A program made the translations under genes and the position numbers. Positions 53,216 through 63,120 of a DNA stretch of 64,000 nt are shown here, piece after piece; position 1 is the first letter of the stretch; each line of letters begins with the position of its first letter. The notes under the pieces are model-generated. The model worked only from the letters and a program-made list of their open reading frames with translations, was not told the origin of the DNA and made no database searches. Source of the DNA: Fictibacillus solisalsi (lineage in GTDB: Bacteria > Bacillota > Bacilli > Bacillales > Fictibacillaceae); the NCBI RefSeq assembly GCF_900103485.1, contig NZ_FNHW01000001.1, forward strand, positions 841,418 to 905,417. The letters run 5' to 3'.

Positions 53216-53647
53216 ATGTTCATGGGTGAATATCAACATAACATCGATGAAAAAGGACGCATGATCATCCCTGCTAAGTTCCGTGAGAGCCTGGGCTCAA
53301 CCTTTATTCTTACACGAGGTATGGATCAGTGTATCTTCGGCTACCCCCTTGAAGAATGGCAGGTTATTGAAGAAAAGCTGAAAAGTCTGCCCTTTACCAA
53401 AAAAGATGCACGAGCTTTCACCCGCTTCTTCTTTTCCGGTGCAGCAGAATGCCAGTTGGACAAACAGGGGAGAGTAAATGTAGCTCCACAACTCAGAGAG
53501 TACGCCAAACTAGAAAAAGATTGCGTAGTAATAGGTGTATCGAATAGAATTGAGATTTGGAGCAAACCAATTTGGGAGAACTATTTTGCAGCCTCCGAGG
53601 AATCTTTCGGTGAAATTGCCGAGAGCCTTATGGACTTTGACCTGTAA
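53216..53647 (+). CDS. mraZ: Transcriptional regulator MraZ
   Basis: This is a 143-residue AbrB-like DNA-binding protein with two MraZ/SpoVT half-domains, each with the DxxGRxxxP-type motif: [16 protein letters not shown] near 9-24 and [18 protein letters not shown] near 81-98. It forms rings and controls the division and cell-wall cluster that it heads. ATG 53216 gives [11 protein letters not shown] exactly as in B. subtilis; the frame opens upstream through the operator without homology. ATG 53222 is an alternative. The ribosome site is GGGGG at 53204-53208. Confidence 0.94.
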   Translation: MFMGEYQHNIDEKGRMIIPAKFRESLGSTFILTRGMDQCIFGYPLEEWQVIEEKLKSLPFTKKDARAFTRFFFSGAAECQLDKQGRVNVAPQLREYAKLEKDCVVIGVSNRIEIWSKPIWENYFAASEESFGEIAESLMDFDL

Positions 53648-53690
53648 CAGTACCCAAACTCTCTGACTACATACAAGGAAGGATAACAAC

Positions 53691-54623
53691 ATGTTTGACC
53701 ATATAACTGTACTGAAAGAAGAAGCCGTTGACGCACTAAATGTGAAACCAGACGGAGTTTATGTTGATTGCACTCTTGGAGGAGCAGGCCACAGCGCATT
53801 AATACTCTCAAAACTGACTTCAGGCCACTTGTTTGCTTTCGACCAGGATGACACGGCCATTGACCATGCAAAAGCTGCACTTCAAGAATATGAAGGAAAC
53901 TTCACCATCATCAAAAGTAATTTCCGCTACATTAAAGAAGAACTGCAGGAACGTGGTGTTAAAAAAGTGGATGGAATTCTGTTTGATCTTGGCGTCTCTT
54001 CTCCTCAATTGGATGAAGCAGACAGGGGGTTCAGCTATCAGTATGATGCGCCGCTAGATATGAGAATGGACCGAAGCGCAGCTTTATCAGCCCATGAAGT
54101 TGTAAATGAATGGCCGTATGAAAAGCTTGTTAAGATTATTTTTCAATATGGCGAAGAGAAGTTCGCAAAGCAAATCGCAAGGAAAATTGAAGCTGCCCGC
54201 AAGAATCATGAGATTGAGACGACCGGTGAGCTAGTGGAATTGATTAAAGATGCAATACCTGCACCGGCCAGAAGGACGGGAGGACATCCGGCAAAGCGAA
54301 CCTTTCAAGCCATCCGAATAGCGGTAAATGATGAATTGAATGCATTCGAGGAAGCGCTTGAAAATTCTATTGAATTGTTGTCAGTGGGAGGCAGGATCAG
54401 TGTTATTACCTTCCATTCACTGGAAGACAGAGCCTGCAAAACGATTATTAAAAAGCACAGCACAGGCCCAGCATTACCGCCGGGGCTACCCATCATACCG
54501 GAGGAATACCAGCCGGTGTTAAAGAACATCACGAGAAAGCCGATACTACCACGTGAAGAAGAAATTGATGTCAACAGACGCTCACGTTCGGCCAAACTGC
54601 GGATCGCAGAAAAACAAAAATAA
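53691..54623 (+). CDS. rsmH: 16S rRNA (cytosine1402-N4)-methyltransferase RsmH
   Basis: RsmH (MraW) methylates N4 of C1402 in the ribosomal P site. The 310 residues show [11 protein letters not shown] at the start, the SAM loop [16 protein letters not shown] (about 24-39), [20 protein letters not shown] near 100 and the C-terminal [19 protein letters not shown] near 240. ATG 53691 follows AAGGAAGGATAAC. It lies 43 bases after mraZ and 13 bases before ftsL in the dcw cluster. Confidence 0.96.
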   Translation: MFDHITVLKEEAVDALNVKPDGVYVDCTLGGAGHSALILSKLTSGHLFAFDQDDTAIDHAKAALQEYEGNFTIIKSNFRYIKEELQERGVKKVDGILFDLGVSSPQLDEADRGFSYQYDAPLDMRMDRSAALSAHEVVNEWPYEKLVKIIFQYGEEKFAKQIARKIEAARKNHEIETTGELVELIKDAIPAPARRTGGHPAKRTFQAIRIAVNDELNAFEEALENSIELLSVGGRISVITFHSLEDRACKTIIKKHSTGPALPPGLPIIPEEYQPVLKNITRKPILPREEEIDVNRRSRSAKLRIAEKQK

Positions 54624-54636
54624 AGGAGAGTTATGG

Positions 54637-55002
54637 GTGAGTAATTTAGCGTATCAAACACAAAGACAACAAGAACCAAAACAAACATACGTGCAACAGC
54701 CTGAGGCACAGCCGAGAGTAAGAACCTCACGTGTAACAAAAGGGGAAAAGGTTCTATGGAGTTTTGCCTCCCTGTTATTGATTGCCGGGGCGATCTTTAT
54801 GGTTTCCAACTATGCCTCCATCTACAAAGTGAACGCCAGCATTCAATCGGTTGAACGTTCAATTTCTTACGAGAACAAAGTGGTGGACGACCTAAAGCTC
54901 CAGGTTACTGAACTCAGTGCACCAGACCGCATTTTAAAAATCGCTAAAGAAAAGCTGGGGATGACCCTTAGCGATAAAAACGTAAAAGTGCTGGAAAATT
55001 AA
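54637..55002 (+). CDS. ftsL: Cell division protein FtsL
   Basis: This 121-residue bitopic membrane protein is part of the divisome core with DivIC/FtsB and DivIB. It has a basic and Gln-rich cytoplasmic N-terminus (1-42), one transmembrane helix (about 43-64, VLWSFASLLLIAGAIFMVSN) and an extracellular coiled coil (about 70-105) ending with ILKIAKEKLGM. The start is GTG 54637, 8 bases after AAAGGAG. The frame is open upstream into rsmH. FtsL is short-lived in B. subtilis and limits division. Confidence 0.9.
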   Translation: MSNLAYQTQRQQEPKQTYVQQPEAQPRVRTSRVTKGEKVLWSFASLLLIAGAIFMVSNYASIYKVNASIQSVERSISYENKVVDDLKLQVTELSAPDRILKIAKEKLGMTLSDKNVKVLEN

Positions 55003-55013
55003 GCGGGATTCAG

Positions 55014-57188
55014 GTGTTGAAAATGGAGAAAAAATTCAAATTCAATTGGGGAGCAGGGGCGATACTAGCTGTTTTTATCCTGCTCTTTTTTGTGTTGACG
55101 GGAAGGTTTTTCTATATTGCCTATACAAAGAATATAGAGAATGTCGATTTGGTCGCCTATGCAGAAAAAAAGTGGACACGGTATAAGACGCTGGATGCAA
55201 ACCGGGGGACAATTTATGATCGCCGCGGCCAGCCGCTTGCTGAGGACATTCCATCTTATACGCTCTATGCCGTTTTGGATAAAAAGTTTCCACATATAAA
55301 GGATCCTGAAAAAACTGCGGAGCAGTTAGCTCCCATTCTTGATCGGGAGCCGGATGAAATTGAAAAAACCCTTTCCAAACAGAAACGGTTTGAAGTACAG
55401 GTCCCGGGAGGAAGACAGTTAAGTCACAGCAAAAAGGAAAAAATCGACAAACTGAAAATTGATGGCCTTGAGTTTAAAGAAGAAACCAAGAGATATTACC
55501 CGAACCAAACATTTGCTCCTTTTGTCCTGGGTTATACCAATGAAACTGGTCAGAATGAAATTACAGGGGCATTAGGGCTCGAAAAGACGCTTGATAAATA
55601 CTTAAAAGAAACGAATGGGAGCCTGTCGTTTAAAAGTGATACAAAAGGTGTAAAGCTTCCAGATCCAAATGAAAAGGTGAAAAAGCCTAAGAATGGATCA
55701 AATGTATACCTGACGCTGGATGAAAAAATACAGCTTGTCCTGGAACAGGCAATGACGAAGGCTGATAAGAAATACAACCCAGAGAAAATTATCGGTATCG
55801 TGGCAGATCCGAAGACAGGGAAGATTCTTGCCATGAGCAACAGGCCCGCATTTAATCCGAACAAAAGGGATATTAAAGATTTCACAAACCGGGCCATTTC
55901 GGATCCGTATGAACCGGGTTCTACCATGAAAATCTTTACACTGGCCGCAGCGATTGAAGAGGGAGTTTACAACGGTAATGAAACCTACAAGTCCGGGCAA
56001 TATAAAATACCACACAACCGCCCGATCAGTGACCATAATAAGGTTGGATGGGGGACTATAACCTTCAATGAAGGGGTCCAAAACTCTTCTAACGTTCTGT
56101 TCTCCAAACTTGCAAGGGAGAAGCTGGGCTATGACCGGCTGTTGAACTATTTGAAAAAGTTCGGACTCGACAAGCCGACAGGTATTGATTTGCCGAACGA
56201 AAAATCCGGAAGAATTCTATATAATTATGAAATTGAAAAGCTGACAACTGCATTTGGACAAGGGACAACGGTTACGCCGATCCAACAGATCCAGGCCGCT
56301 ACTGCAATTGCCAATGGTGGCAAGATGATGAAGCCGTTTGTGATTGACAAGGTGATAGATCCGGCAACCCAAAAAGTCCTGCTGCAGCATAAACCTGAAG
56401 TTGTAGGGAATCCCATTTCGGCAGAAACAGCGAAAGAAGAAAGAGATATTCTGGAAACGGTTGTTACAAAAGGAACCGGAAAGCCTTACCAGATTAAGGG
56501 GTATTCCGTTGCCGGAAAAACGGGGACAGCACAGGTGGTAGATAAAGAGACGGGTAAATATGCACACGGCTGGGGACAGAATATTTTCTCCTTTATGGGC
56601 ATGGCACCGAAAGATGACCCTAAATTGCTTGTTTATGTGGCAGTTGACCGGCCGCATCTTAAGCCGACGGAACTGGGTTCGTACCCTGTTGCTGATATTT
56701 TTACCACGGTTATGAAAAACAGTCTGCAGTATATGAACATTGAACCGGAAGAAGAAAAGAAAGAGAAAAAAACGATATCTGACAGCTCTGTTAAAATAAA
56801 TGATTATACCAGTGAAGAGGCATCTGCTGCTGAAAGTGAACTGAAGAGCTCAGGGATGAAACCTGTGACGCTGGGAAGTGGTTCAAAAGTGGTTTCCCAA
56901 CAGCCTGCCGCAGGATCGCACCTGCTTCCTGGTGAGAGAGTTATTTTGCGCACGGATGGTGATGTGCAAATGCCTGATCTTACGGGCTGGTCACTCTCCG
57001 ACGTTTTGAAATTTTCCAAGATGATGGATTTGGATACATCGGTTAAAGGAACGGGCTACGCTGTTAGTCAAAGCCTGAAAAAAGGTTCAATTGTCAAAGA
57101 GAAGGATTATCTCACGGTTGATTTTCAAAAACCTGAAATGCCGTCTGTCAATTTGAGTGACGAAGAGGAAAGCGGAGTATCGCAATAG
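55014..57188 (+). CDS. pbpB: Penicillin-binding protein 2B (septal transpeptidase)
   Basis: This is a class B PBP of 724 residues. It has a short cytoplasmic tail, one transmembrane segment (about 14-36), the pedestal/dimerisation domain (about 60-240), and a transpeptidase domain with SxxK in EPGSTMKIF (Ser about 303), SxN in NSSNV near 361 and KTG in AGKTGTAQ near 502. Two C-terminal PASTA repeats follow (about 595-655 and 656-710). It cross-links septal peptidoglycan and is the expected partner of FtsW. Starts GTG 55014, TTG 55017 and ATG 55023 are all in frame; GTG is kept because homologues begin there. A Lys/Glu-rich linker precedes the PASTA repeats. Confidence 0.94.
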   Translation: MLKMEKKFKFNWGAGAILAVFILLFFVLTGRFFYIAYTKNIENVDLVAYAEKKWTRYKTLDANRGTIYDRRGQPLAEDIPSYTLYAVLDKKFPHIKDPEKTAEQLAPILDREPDEIEKTLSKQKRFEVQVPGGRQLSHSKKEKIDKLKIDGLEFKEETKRYYPNQTFAPFVLGYTNETGQNEITGALGLEKTLDKYLKETNGSLSFKSDTKGVKLPDPNEKVKKPKNGSNVYLTLDEKIQLVLEQAMTKADKKYNPEKIIGIVADPKTGKILAMSNRPAFNPNKRDIKDFTNRAISDPYEPGSTMKIFTLAAAIEEGVYNGNETYKSGQYKIPHNRPISDHNKVGWGTITFNEGVQNSSNVLFSKLAREKLGYDRLLNYLKKFGLDKPTGIDLPNEKSGRILYNYEIEKLTTAFGQGTTVTPIQQIQAATAIANGGKMMKPFVIDKVIDPATQKVLLQHKPEVVGNPISAETAKEERDILETVVTKGTGKPYQIKGYSVAGKTGTAQVVDKETGKYAHGWGQNIFSFMGMAPKDDPKLLVYVAVDRPHLKPTELGSYPVADIFTTVMKNSLQYMNIEPEEEKKEKKTISDSSVKINDYTSEEASAAESELKSSGMKPVTLGSGSKVVSQQPAAGSHLLPGERVILRTDGDVQMPDLTGWSLSDVLKFSKMMDLDTSVKGTGYAVSQSLKKGSIVKEKDYLTVDFQKPEMPSVNLSDEEESGVSQ

Positions 57189-57242
57189 TAATGATGAAGG
57201 ACTGATCAATACTGTCCTTCGTTCTAATCGCCTATGTACAAG

Positions 57243-57250
57243 CATATATT
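57243..57250 (+). promoter_or_regulatory. Possible SigE -10 element of spoVD
   Basis: CATATATT fits the SigE -10 consensus CATACAnT except for one base, about 30 bases before the spoVD start. No good -35 partner is seen. A GAAGGAC/GTCCTTC inverted repeat lies at about 57196-57220 between pbpB and this site. Confidence 0.4.
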
Positions 57251-57279
57251 GGAACGAGCCATGTGGAGGAGGTAATCAT

Positions 57280-59214
57280 GTGCGTGTTTCAAATGTGACG
57301 GTGCGTAGGCGATTAATTTTGGTGTTAACTTTCGGTCTTTGTATCTTTTTTATCATCGGTGTACGCCTGGGATATGTGCAATTTGTGATTGGTGACTGGC
57401 TTACGGGAAAAGCCCTGGACTCTTGGAGCCGGAACATCCCGTTTGAACCGCAGCGGGGTGAAATCCTGGACCGGAATGATGTACCTCTGGCGACAAATGT
57501 CAGTGCCCCAACCGTTTTTGTCATCCCCAAACAGATTACGGACCCTGTGGAAACATCAAAGAAACTGGCTGCTGTGCTGGATATTTCCCAGCTTGATGTA
57601 TATAAAAAAATAACAAAAAGGTCTTCCATTATCCGCATGGATCAAGGTGGAAGAAAAATCAGCAATGAAAAGGCAAACCAAGTGAGAGAGCTTAACCTCT
57701 CCGGTGTCTTTATTGCAGAAGACAGCAAAAGGCACTATCCTTTTGGCAGTTATCTGTCTCATGTTCTCGGATTTGCCGGTATCGACAATCAGGGGCTTAT
57801 GGGGCTTGAAGCCTACTATGACAAAGAACTAAAAGGCACCAAGGGGCATGTCTCGTTTTTCTCAGATGCAAGGGGACGCCGAATGCCTTCGCTTTCCGAT
57901 GATTATGAACGGCCGAAAGATGGATATAACCTTAAATTGACCATTGATTCCAAAGTTCAAACGATCATTGAACGAGAACTGGACATTGCGCAGGCAAAAT
58001 ATAATCCGGACGGCGCTGTAGCGATTGCGATGAACCCGAATACAGGGGAGATCCTGGGCATGACAAGCCGGCCGGATTTTAATCCCGAAGAATACCGGAG
58101 AGTATCGCCGGAGGTTTATAACCGGAATCTGCCTGTTTGGGCAAACTATGAGCCGGGATCTACGTTTAAAATTATAACTTTGGCGGCTGCCATTGAAGAA
58201 AAAAAAGTAGACCTTGAAAAGGAGCACTTTCATGATCCCGGTTCTATTGAAGTGGGGGGAAGAAAGCTGCGTTGCTGGAAAAGGGGAGGGCACGGAAGCC
58301 AGTCATTTTTAGAAGGTGTACAGAATTCATGCAACCCCGGGTTTGTCATTCTCGGTCAACGGCTGGGCAAAGAAAAGCTTTTCTCCTATATCAAAAATTT
58401 CGGCTTTGGCCAGAAAACGGGCATCGACCTTCAGGGAGAAGGAACCGGAATTTTGTTTAATTTAAAAAATGTCGGACCTCTTGAACTTGCCACCACAGCT
58501 TTTGGCCAGGGGGTGTCGGTCACACCCATTCAGCAGGTCACTGCGGTATCTGCAGCCATAAATGGCGGCTTTCTGTATGAACCGTATATTGCCAAAGAAC
58601 TCGTCGACCCGGCTACAGGGAAAACCGTGATGAAGCAAACACCTAAACTAAAGAGGCGGGTCATTTCAGAAAAAACATCCGAAGAAGTCCGCCATGCGCT
58701 GGAGACAGTAGTTGCTCAAGGTACTGGCGGTAATGCCTTTGTCGATGGTTATAGAGTTGGAGGAAAAACAGGAACAGCACAGAAAGCCAAAGACGGAAAA
58801 TATCTTCAAAACAACCATATTGTATCGTTTATCGGTATGGCGCCGGCCGATGACCCGCAGCTTGTTGTGTATGTCGCGGTCGATAACCCGAAAGACACCA
58901 TTCAGTTCGGTGGAACTGTGGCTGCTCCTATAGTAGGGAAAATCATTGATGACAGCCTGCGCGCCATGGGAGTTGAAAAAAGAAAGAATCAGATCGAGAA
59001 GAAAAAATCCTGGCTGGATCAGGAGCTGATTAAGGTTCCAAACCTGGTCGGAAAAACAGCAAAAGAAATAAAGGTTTCATTGTATGATTTAAAAATCCAG
59101 AGCTCGGGTAGCGGAAAGTATGTTGTTAATCAGGCACCTGCTCCTGGCGTAAAACTGAAACCCGGATCGGTTATTCGCCTGTTTATGGGTGACAAACCGG
59201 GTTCGGAGGATTAA
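57280..59214 (+). CDS. spoVD: Sporulation-specific PBP SpoVD
   Basis: This is a class B PBP of 644 residues (B. subtilis 646) for spore cortex synthesis, working with SpoVE. It has one transmembrane helix (about 10-32), the dimerisation domain, and a transpeptidase domain with EPGSTFKII (catalytic Ser 294, as in B. subtilis), SxN in NSCNP and KTG in GGKTGTAQ. A single C-terminal PASTA repeat runs over about 585-640. The start is GTG 57280, 6 bases after GGAGGAGGT (57265-57273). Cysteines are present near the active site (RCWKRGG and NSCNP); in B. subtilis a redox-controlled disulfide in SpoVD is reduced by StoA. Confidence 0.94.
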   Translation: MRVSNVTVRRRLILVLTFGLCIFFIIGVRLGYVQFVIGDWLTGKALDSWSRNIPFEPQRGEILDRNDVPLATNVSAPTVFVIPKQITDPVETSKKLAAVLDISQLDVYKKITKRSSIIRMDQGGRKISNEKANQVRELNLSGVFIAEDSKRHYPFGSYLSHVLGFAGIDNQGLMGLEAYYDKELKGTKGHVSFFSDARGRRMPSLSDDYERPKDGYNLKLTIDSKVQTIIERELDIAQAKYNPDGAVAIAMNPNTGEILGMTSRPDFNPEEYRRVSPEVYNRNLPVWANYEPGSTFKIITLAAAIEEKKVDLEKEHFHDPGSIEVGGRKLRCWKRGGHGSQSFLEGVQNSCNPGFVILGQRLGKEKLFSYIKNFGFGQKTGIDLQGEGTGILFNLKNVGPLELATTAFGQGVSVTPIQQVTAVSAAINGGFLYEPYIAKELVDPATGKTVMKQTPKLKRRVISEKTSEEVRHALETVVAQGTGGNAFVDGYRVGGKTGTAQKAKDGKYLQNNHIVSFIGMAPADDPQLVVYVAVDNPKDTIQFGGTVAAPIVGKIIDDSLRAMGVEKRKNQIEKKKSWLDQELIKVPNLVGKTAKEIKVSLYDLKIQSSGSGKYVVNQAPAPGVKLKPGSVIRLFMGDKPGSED

Positions 59215-59232
59215 AATAGATAAGAATGCAAA

Positions 59233-59263
59233 ATAGCCAGGCGCAAGCCGTGGCTTCTTTTTC
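59233..59263 (+). terminator. spoVD terminator
   Basis: AGCCA-g-GC and GC-c-GTGGCT pair around GCAA, followed by TCTTTTT. Moderate strength. Confidence 0.65.
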
Positions 59264-59296
59264 TGATGAGAACACTTTTAGAAAGGTCTTGATAAC

Positions 59297-60763
59297 GTGG
59301 AACTTAAGACACTAGTAAATCATTTAATAAACTATAAAACGGATGATGAAATGAACGTGGAAATTACATCGATTGAAATGGATTCAAGAACAGCAGGGCC
59401 TGGAAGTCTGTTTGTATGCATTGAGGGTTACACTGTAGACGGTCATGACTATGCCAGGCAGGCGGTTGAAAACGGTGCTGCAGCGATTCTTGCTGAGAAA
59501 CCGCTAGAGGAAATTGATTCTGTGCCGGTCGTTATCGTAAATGATACCAAAAGATCCCTGGCGGTCCTGGCCAATGTCTTCTATGATCATCCCACTACGA
59601 AACTGCATTTGATCGGCGTGACGGGCACAAATGGGAAAACAACAACCTCCCATCTAATTGAGCAGATTTTTGCAGATACAGGCAAAAGAACAGGAATGAT
59701 CGGCACCATTGACATGAAAATAAACGGTGTGAGCCATAAAGTCACCAATACTACACCTGAATCTCTTTTTCTGCAAAAGGCATTCAAAGAAATGAATGAC
59801 CAGAAGGTGGAAGCAGCCGTTATGGAAGTTTCATCCCATGCTCTTGACATGGGCCGTGTGCGGGGCTGTGATTACGATATTGCGGTGTTTACCAATTTTA
59901 CTCAGGATCACCTGGACTATCACAAGGATATGGAAACCTACTTGAGGGCAAAGGGCCTTCTGTTCGCACAGCTTGGCAATACATACGCCGGGAAGAAGGA
60001 GAAAATCGCGATTCTAAACCGTGATGACAATGCATCCAAAGAATTTGAGAAAATGACAGCCGCTCAAATTTTAACCTACGGCATTGAACAAAAAAGTGAT
60101 ATTATGGCGAAGGATATTAAGGTGACCGGAAAAGGCACGAACTTTACGCTGGTTACACCTTTTGAAGAAAAACAGGTCTCACTGAAGCTTGTTGGTAAAT
60201 TTTCAGTATACAATGTACTGGCTGCTGTTTCAGCTACACTGTTATCCGGAATTCCAATTGACTCCATCATCAGAACCATGGAAAATGTTAAGGGAGTACC
60301 GGGACGGTTTGAAACGGTGGATGAGGGCCAAAGTTTCACTGTTATAGTGGATTATGCCCATACACCTGACAGCCTGGAGAATGCCCTGGATACCGTTAAA
60401 GAGTTTGCGGTTGGAAAAGTGATATCAGTAGTAGGCTGCGGCGGAGATCGTGACCGCACCAAACGACCGCTGATGGCAAAGATTGCAACGGAGTATTCCG
60501 ACATCGCCATCTTTACTTCAGACAATCCCCGGACAGAAGATCCAGAAGCCATATTGAAGGATATGCAAGCAGGAGTGGAAGACCGAGAATATAAAGTCAT
60601 AACGGACCGCAGAGATGCGATCAACTATGCAGTTAACCTGGCGGAAGAAAATGATATTATCTTAATTGCCGGAAAAGGACATGAAACTTATCAGATCATC
60701 GGAAAAGATGTGCTGGATTTTGATGACCGGAAAGTAGCTGCAGAAGCGATTGGAGCGAAATAG
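59297..60763 (+). CDS. murE: UDP-MurNAc-L-Ala-D-Glu:meso-DAP ligase MurE
   Basis: This Mur ligase of 488 residues adds the third residue of the peptidoglycan stem. It has an N-terminal UDP-binding domain, the ATP loop [14 protein letters not shown] (about 108-121), [12 protein letters not shown] near 152, DYAHTPDSL near 353 and [11 protein letters not shown] near 410. The DNPR motif is the signature for meso-diaminopimelate rather than lysine, so the wall is of the DAP type. The start is GTG 59297 with a modest AGAAAGG site. It is 2 bases before murF, indicating tight coupling. Confidence 0.95.
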   Translation: MELKTLVNHLINYKTDDEMNVEITSIEMDSRTAGPGSLFVCIEGYTVDGHDYARQAVENGAAAILAEKPLEEIDSVPVVIVNDTKRSLAVLANVFYDHPTTKLHLIGVTGTNGKTTTSHLIEQIFADTGKRTGMIGTIDMKINGVSHKVTNTTPESLFLQKAFKEMNDQKVEAAVMEVSSHALDMGRVRGCDYDIAVFTNFTQDHLDYHKDMETYLRAKGLLFAQLGNTYAGKKEKIAILNRDDNASKEFEKMTAAQILTYGIEQKSDIMAKDIKVTGKGTNFTLVTPFEEKQVSLKLVGKFSVYNVLAAVSATLLSGIPIDSIIRTMENVKGVPGRFETVDEGQSFTVIVDYAHTPDSLENALDTVKEFAVGKVISVVGCGGDRDRTKRPLMAKIATEYSDIAIFTSDNPRTEDPEAILKDMQAGVEDREYKVITDRRDAINYAVNLAEENDIILIAGKGHETYQIIGKDVLDFDDRKVAAEAIGAK

Positions 60764-60765
60764 TA

Positions 60766-62148
60766 ATGAAACTCGATTTAAAAGAATTGATAGGGATAGC
60801 TGAGTCCACACGCGGAAATATTGAGAGTACAGTCATTCAGGGAGTGACCAAGGATTCAAGGGAGAGCTCCCCGCATTCGCTGTACATTCCGATTGCCGGT
60901 GAGAAATTTGATGGGCATAGATTTTTATTGCAGGCGATTGATCAGGGAGCGGTGGCATCGTTTTGGCAGCAAGGCACACCGATACCCCAAGAGCTCGACC
61001 CGGCGTTCCCTCTTCTCATTGTAAAGGACACGATTGAAGCGCTTCAGCAGGCGGCCAGGGTATTTTTGAAAAAGGTCAAACCAGTTGTGATTGGTGTTAC
61101 AGGCTCCAATGGAAAAACAACAACAAAGGATCTTCTGGAAGCGGTGGTTTCCACCTCCTTTAAGACACACAAAACCAAAGGAAATTATAACAATCATATT
61201 GGTCTGCCACTTACAATTCTATCCATGGACAATGATACGCAAGTGATCATACTTGAAATGGGAATGAGCAACTTCGGAGAAATATCACTGCTTAGCAAGC
61301 TTTCACAGCCCGATTTGGCGATTGTGACCAATATCGGTGAGTCACATATTGAATATTTGGGAAGCAGGGAAGGTATCGCAAAAGCGAAGCTCGAGATTAA
61401 GGACGGGTTGAAAGAAGGCGGCCTGTTAATCGTAGATGGGGATGAGCCACTACTTTCCCATCTTTCCTCACCGAACGTTCTCAAGTGCGGATATGATGAA
61501 AACTGCACGGTGAAAATTGTGAATCAGGAAGGCGACGAAAATGGATTCACGTTCGGCCTTGAGGGAGAATCAACGATCTATTCCTTGCCGCTTTTAGGTA
61601 CACATAATGTGAAGAATGCTGCCTATGCCATTGCGGTCGGTCACTATTTGAATATCGAAGACAGCTCGATCAATGAAGGACTGAAAAATATAACCCTCAC
61701 GAACATGCGCCTTGAAAAATACCGCGGGCAGCACGGAGCCCTTTTAATCAATGATGCATACAATGCGAGCCCAACCAGTATGATAGCTGCAATCCAGGCT
61801 ATTAAAGACCTGCCAAATTACAAGAAAAAAGTATTGGTGCTTGGGGACATGTATGAGCTTGGCCCTTCCGAGGAAGAGATGCACCGGGGAGTCGCTGCGC
61901 ATATTGACGAAACCATTTCAGAGGTCATAGCAATAGGGGAAAAAGGCAAATGGATTGGCGAGGAGATTAAGAAAAAAAATATTCCGGGCCAGAATGTTTC
62001 TGTTTTCCTCAGCAAAGAAGAAGCAGCTGTGGCCATTTCCTCTCTTTTATCAGAAGATACGGTTGTCTTGTTTAAAGCATCACGCGGCATGGCGCTTGAA
62101 TCCATAGTGAAACCATTTATTGATGATATCCAGGAGGCAGGGAAATGA
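60766..62148 (+). CDS. murF: UDP-MurNAc-tripeptide D-alanyl-D-alanine ligase MurF
   Basis: MurF (460 residues) adds the D-Ala-D-Ala dipeptide, completing UDP-MurNAc-pentapeptide. Motifs are the N-terminal [20 protein letters not shown], the ATP loop [19 protein letters not shown] (about 108-126), [13 protein letters not shown] near 140, [13 protein letters not shown] near 330 and [10 protein letters not shown] near 355. ATG 60766 is 2 bases after the murE stop, behind GGAGCG. It overlaps mraY by four bases (ATGA). In B. subtilis murF lies elsewhere, next to ddl, so its place between murE and mraY is the more common bacterial dcw order. Confidence 0.95.
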   Translation: MKLDLKELIGIAESTRGNIESTVIQGVTKDSRESSPHSLYIPIAGEKFDGHRFLLQAIDQGAVASFWQQGTPIPQELDPAFPLLIVKDTIEALQQAARVFLKKVKPVVIGVTGSNGKTTTKDLLEAVVSTSFKTHKTKGNYNNHIGLPLTILSMDNDTQVIILEMGMSNFGEISLLSKLSQPDLAIVTNIGESHIEYLGSREGIAKAKLEIKDGLKEGGLLIVDGDEPLLSHLSSPNVLKCGYDENCTVKIVNQEGDENGFTFGLEGESTIYSLPLLGTHNVKNAAYAIAVGHYLNIEDSSINEGLKNITLTNMRLEKYRGQHGALLINDAYNASPTSMIAAIQAIKDLPNYKKKVLVLGDMYELGPSEEEMHRGVAAHIDETISEVIAIGEKGKWIGEEIKKKNIPGQNVSVFLSKEEAAVAISSLLSEDTVVLFKASRGMALESIVKPFIDDIQEAGK

Positions 62149-63119
62149 TTGAACAAGTATTATTATTTACTCTTCTTGCTTCTTTTCTCATTGCTGTATT
62201 AAGCTCGCCATTTTTTATTCCCTTCTTGCGAAGATTGAAATTCGGGCAAAGCATTCGTGAAGAGGGGCCGAAATCGCATCAAAAAAAATCAGGTACACCA
62301 ACAATGGGCGGCATTATTATCATAGTTGCGCTTGCACTTGCCACCTATATCATGACATGGAAGTTCTTTGGATTAAAAACAGAAACGTACCTGCTTTTAC
62401 TGGTGACCATTGGTTATGGAATTGTCGGCTTTCTTGATGATTTTATTAAAGTGGCCAAAAAAAGAAATCTGGGGCTTACCTCCAAGCAAAAGCTGGTGGG
62501 CCAGCTGGTTATTGCGGCCATCTTCTACATCGGCTTGATCAAAACCGGCTTTTCAACTGAAATTAATGTTCCTGGAACCGACTTTTCTTTCGATGTCGGC
62601 TGGTTTTATCCTGTTCTCGTTGTCGTTATGCTGATTGGGGCTAGCAACGCTGTCAATTTGACCGACGGTCTTGACGGGCTTCTCTCCGGTACAGCTGCAA
62701 TTGCCTTTGGGGCTTTTGCTGTGCTTGCATCAAACCTTCATCATTATGAAACCGCGCTGTTTTCTGTAGCTGTGGTTGGGGGAGTTCTGGGATTTCTTGT
62801 ATTTAATGCCCATCCTGCAAAAGTATTTATGGGTGACACCGGCTCGCTCGCGCTTGGCGGAGCGATCAGTGCCATCGCCATTATTTTAAAGCTGGAGCTG
62901 CTCTTGGTAATTATCGGCGGGGTATTTGTCATTGAAACCTTGTCGGTTATGCTTCAGGTTGCGTCATTTAAGACAAGAGGAAAACGAATCTTTAAAATGA
63001 GTCCTCTTCACCACCATTATGAACTTAGCGGCTGGTCGGAGTGGAGAATTGTAGTAACGTTCTGGGGTGTTGGTCTGTTGTTTGCAGCCCTTGGAATCTA
63101 TTTAGAGGTGTGGGTATAA
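62145..63119 (+). CDS. mraY: Phospho-MurNAc-pentapeptide transferase MraY
   Basis: This integral membrane enzyme (324 residues, about ten helices) transfers phospho-MurNAc-pentapeptide to undecaprenyl phosphate, giving lipid I. Typical motifs are [19 protein letters not shown] near 41-59, [17 protein letters not shown] near 93, [16 protein letters not shown] near 167 and the cytoplasmic [15 protein letters not shown] near 290. ATG 62145 overlaps the murF stop and uses GGAGGCAGGG as ribosome site. It is followed one base later by murD. Confidence 0.96.
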   Translation: MIEQVLLFTLLASFLIAVLSSPFFIPFLRRLKFGQSIREEGPKSHQKKSGTPTMGGIIIIVALALATYIMTWKFFGLKTETYLLLLVTIGYGIVGFLDDFIKVAKKRNLGLTSKQKLVGQLVIAAIFYIGLIKTGFSTEINVPGTDFSFDVGWFYPVLVVVMLIGASNAVNLTDGLDGLLSGTAAIAFGAFAVLASNLHHYETALFSVAVVGGVLGFLVFNAHPAKVFMGDTGSLALGGAISAIAIILKLELLLVIIGGVFVIETLSVMLQVASFKTRGKRIFKMSPLHHHYELSGWSEWRIVVTFWGVGLLFAALGIYLEVWV

Positions 63120-63120
63120 A

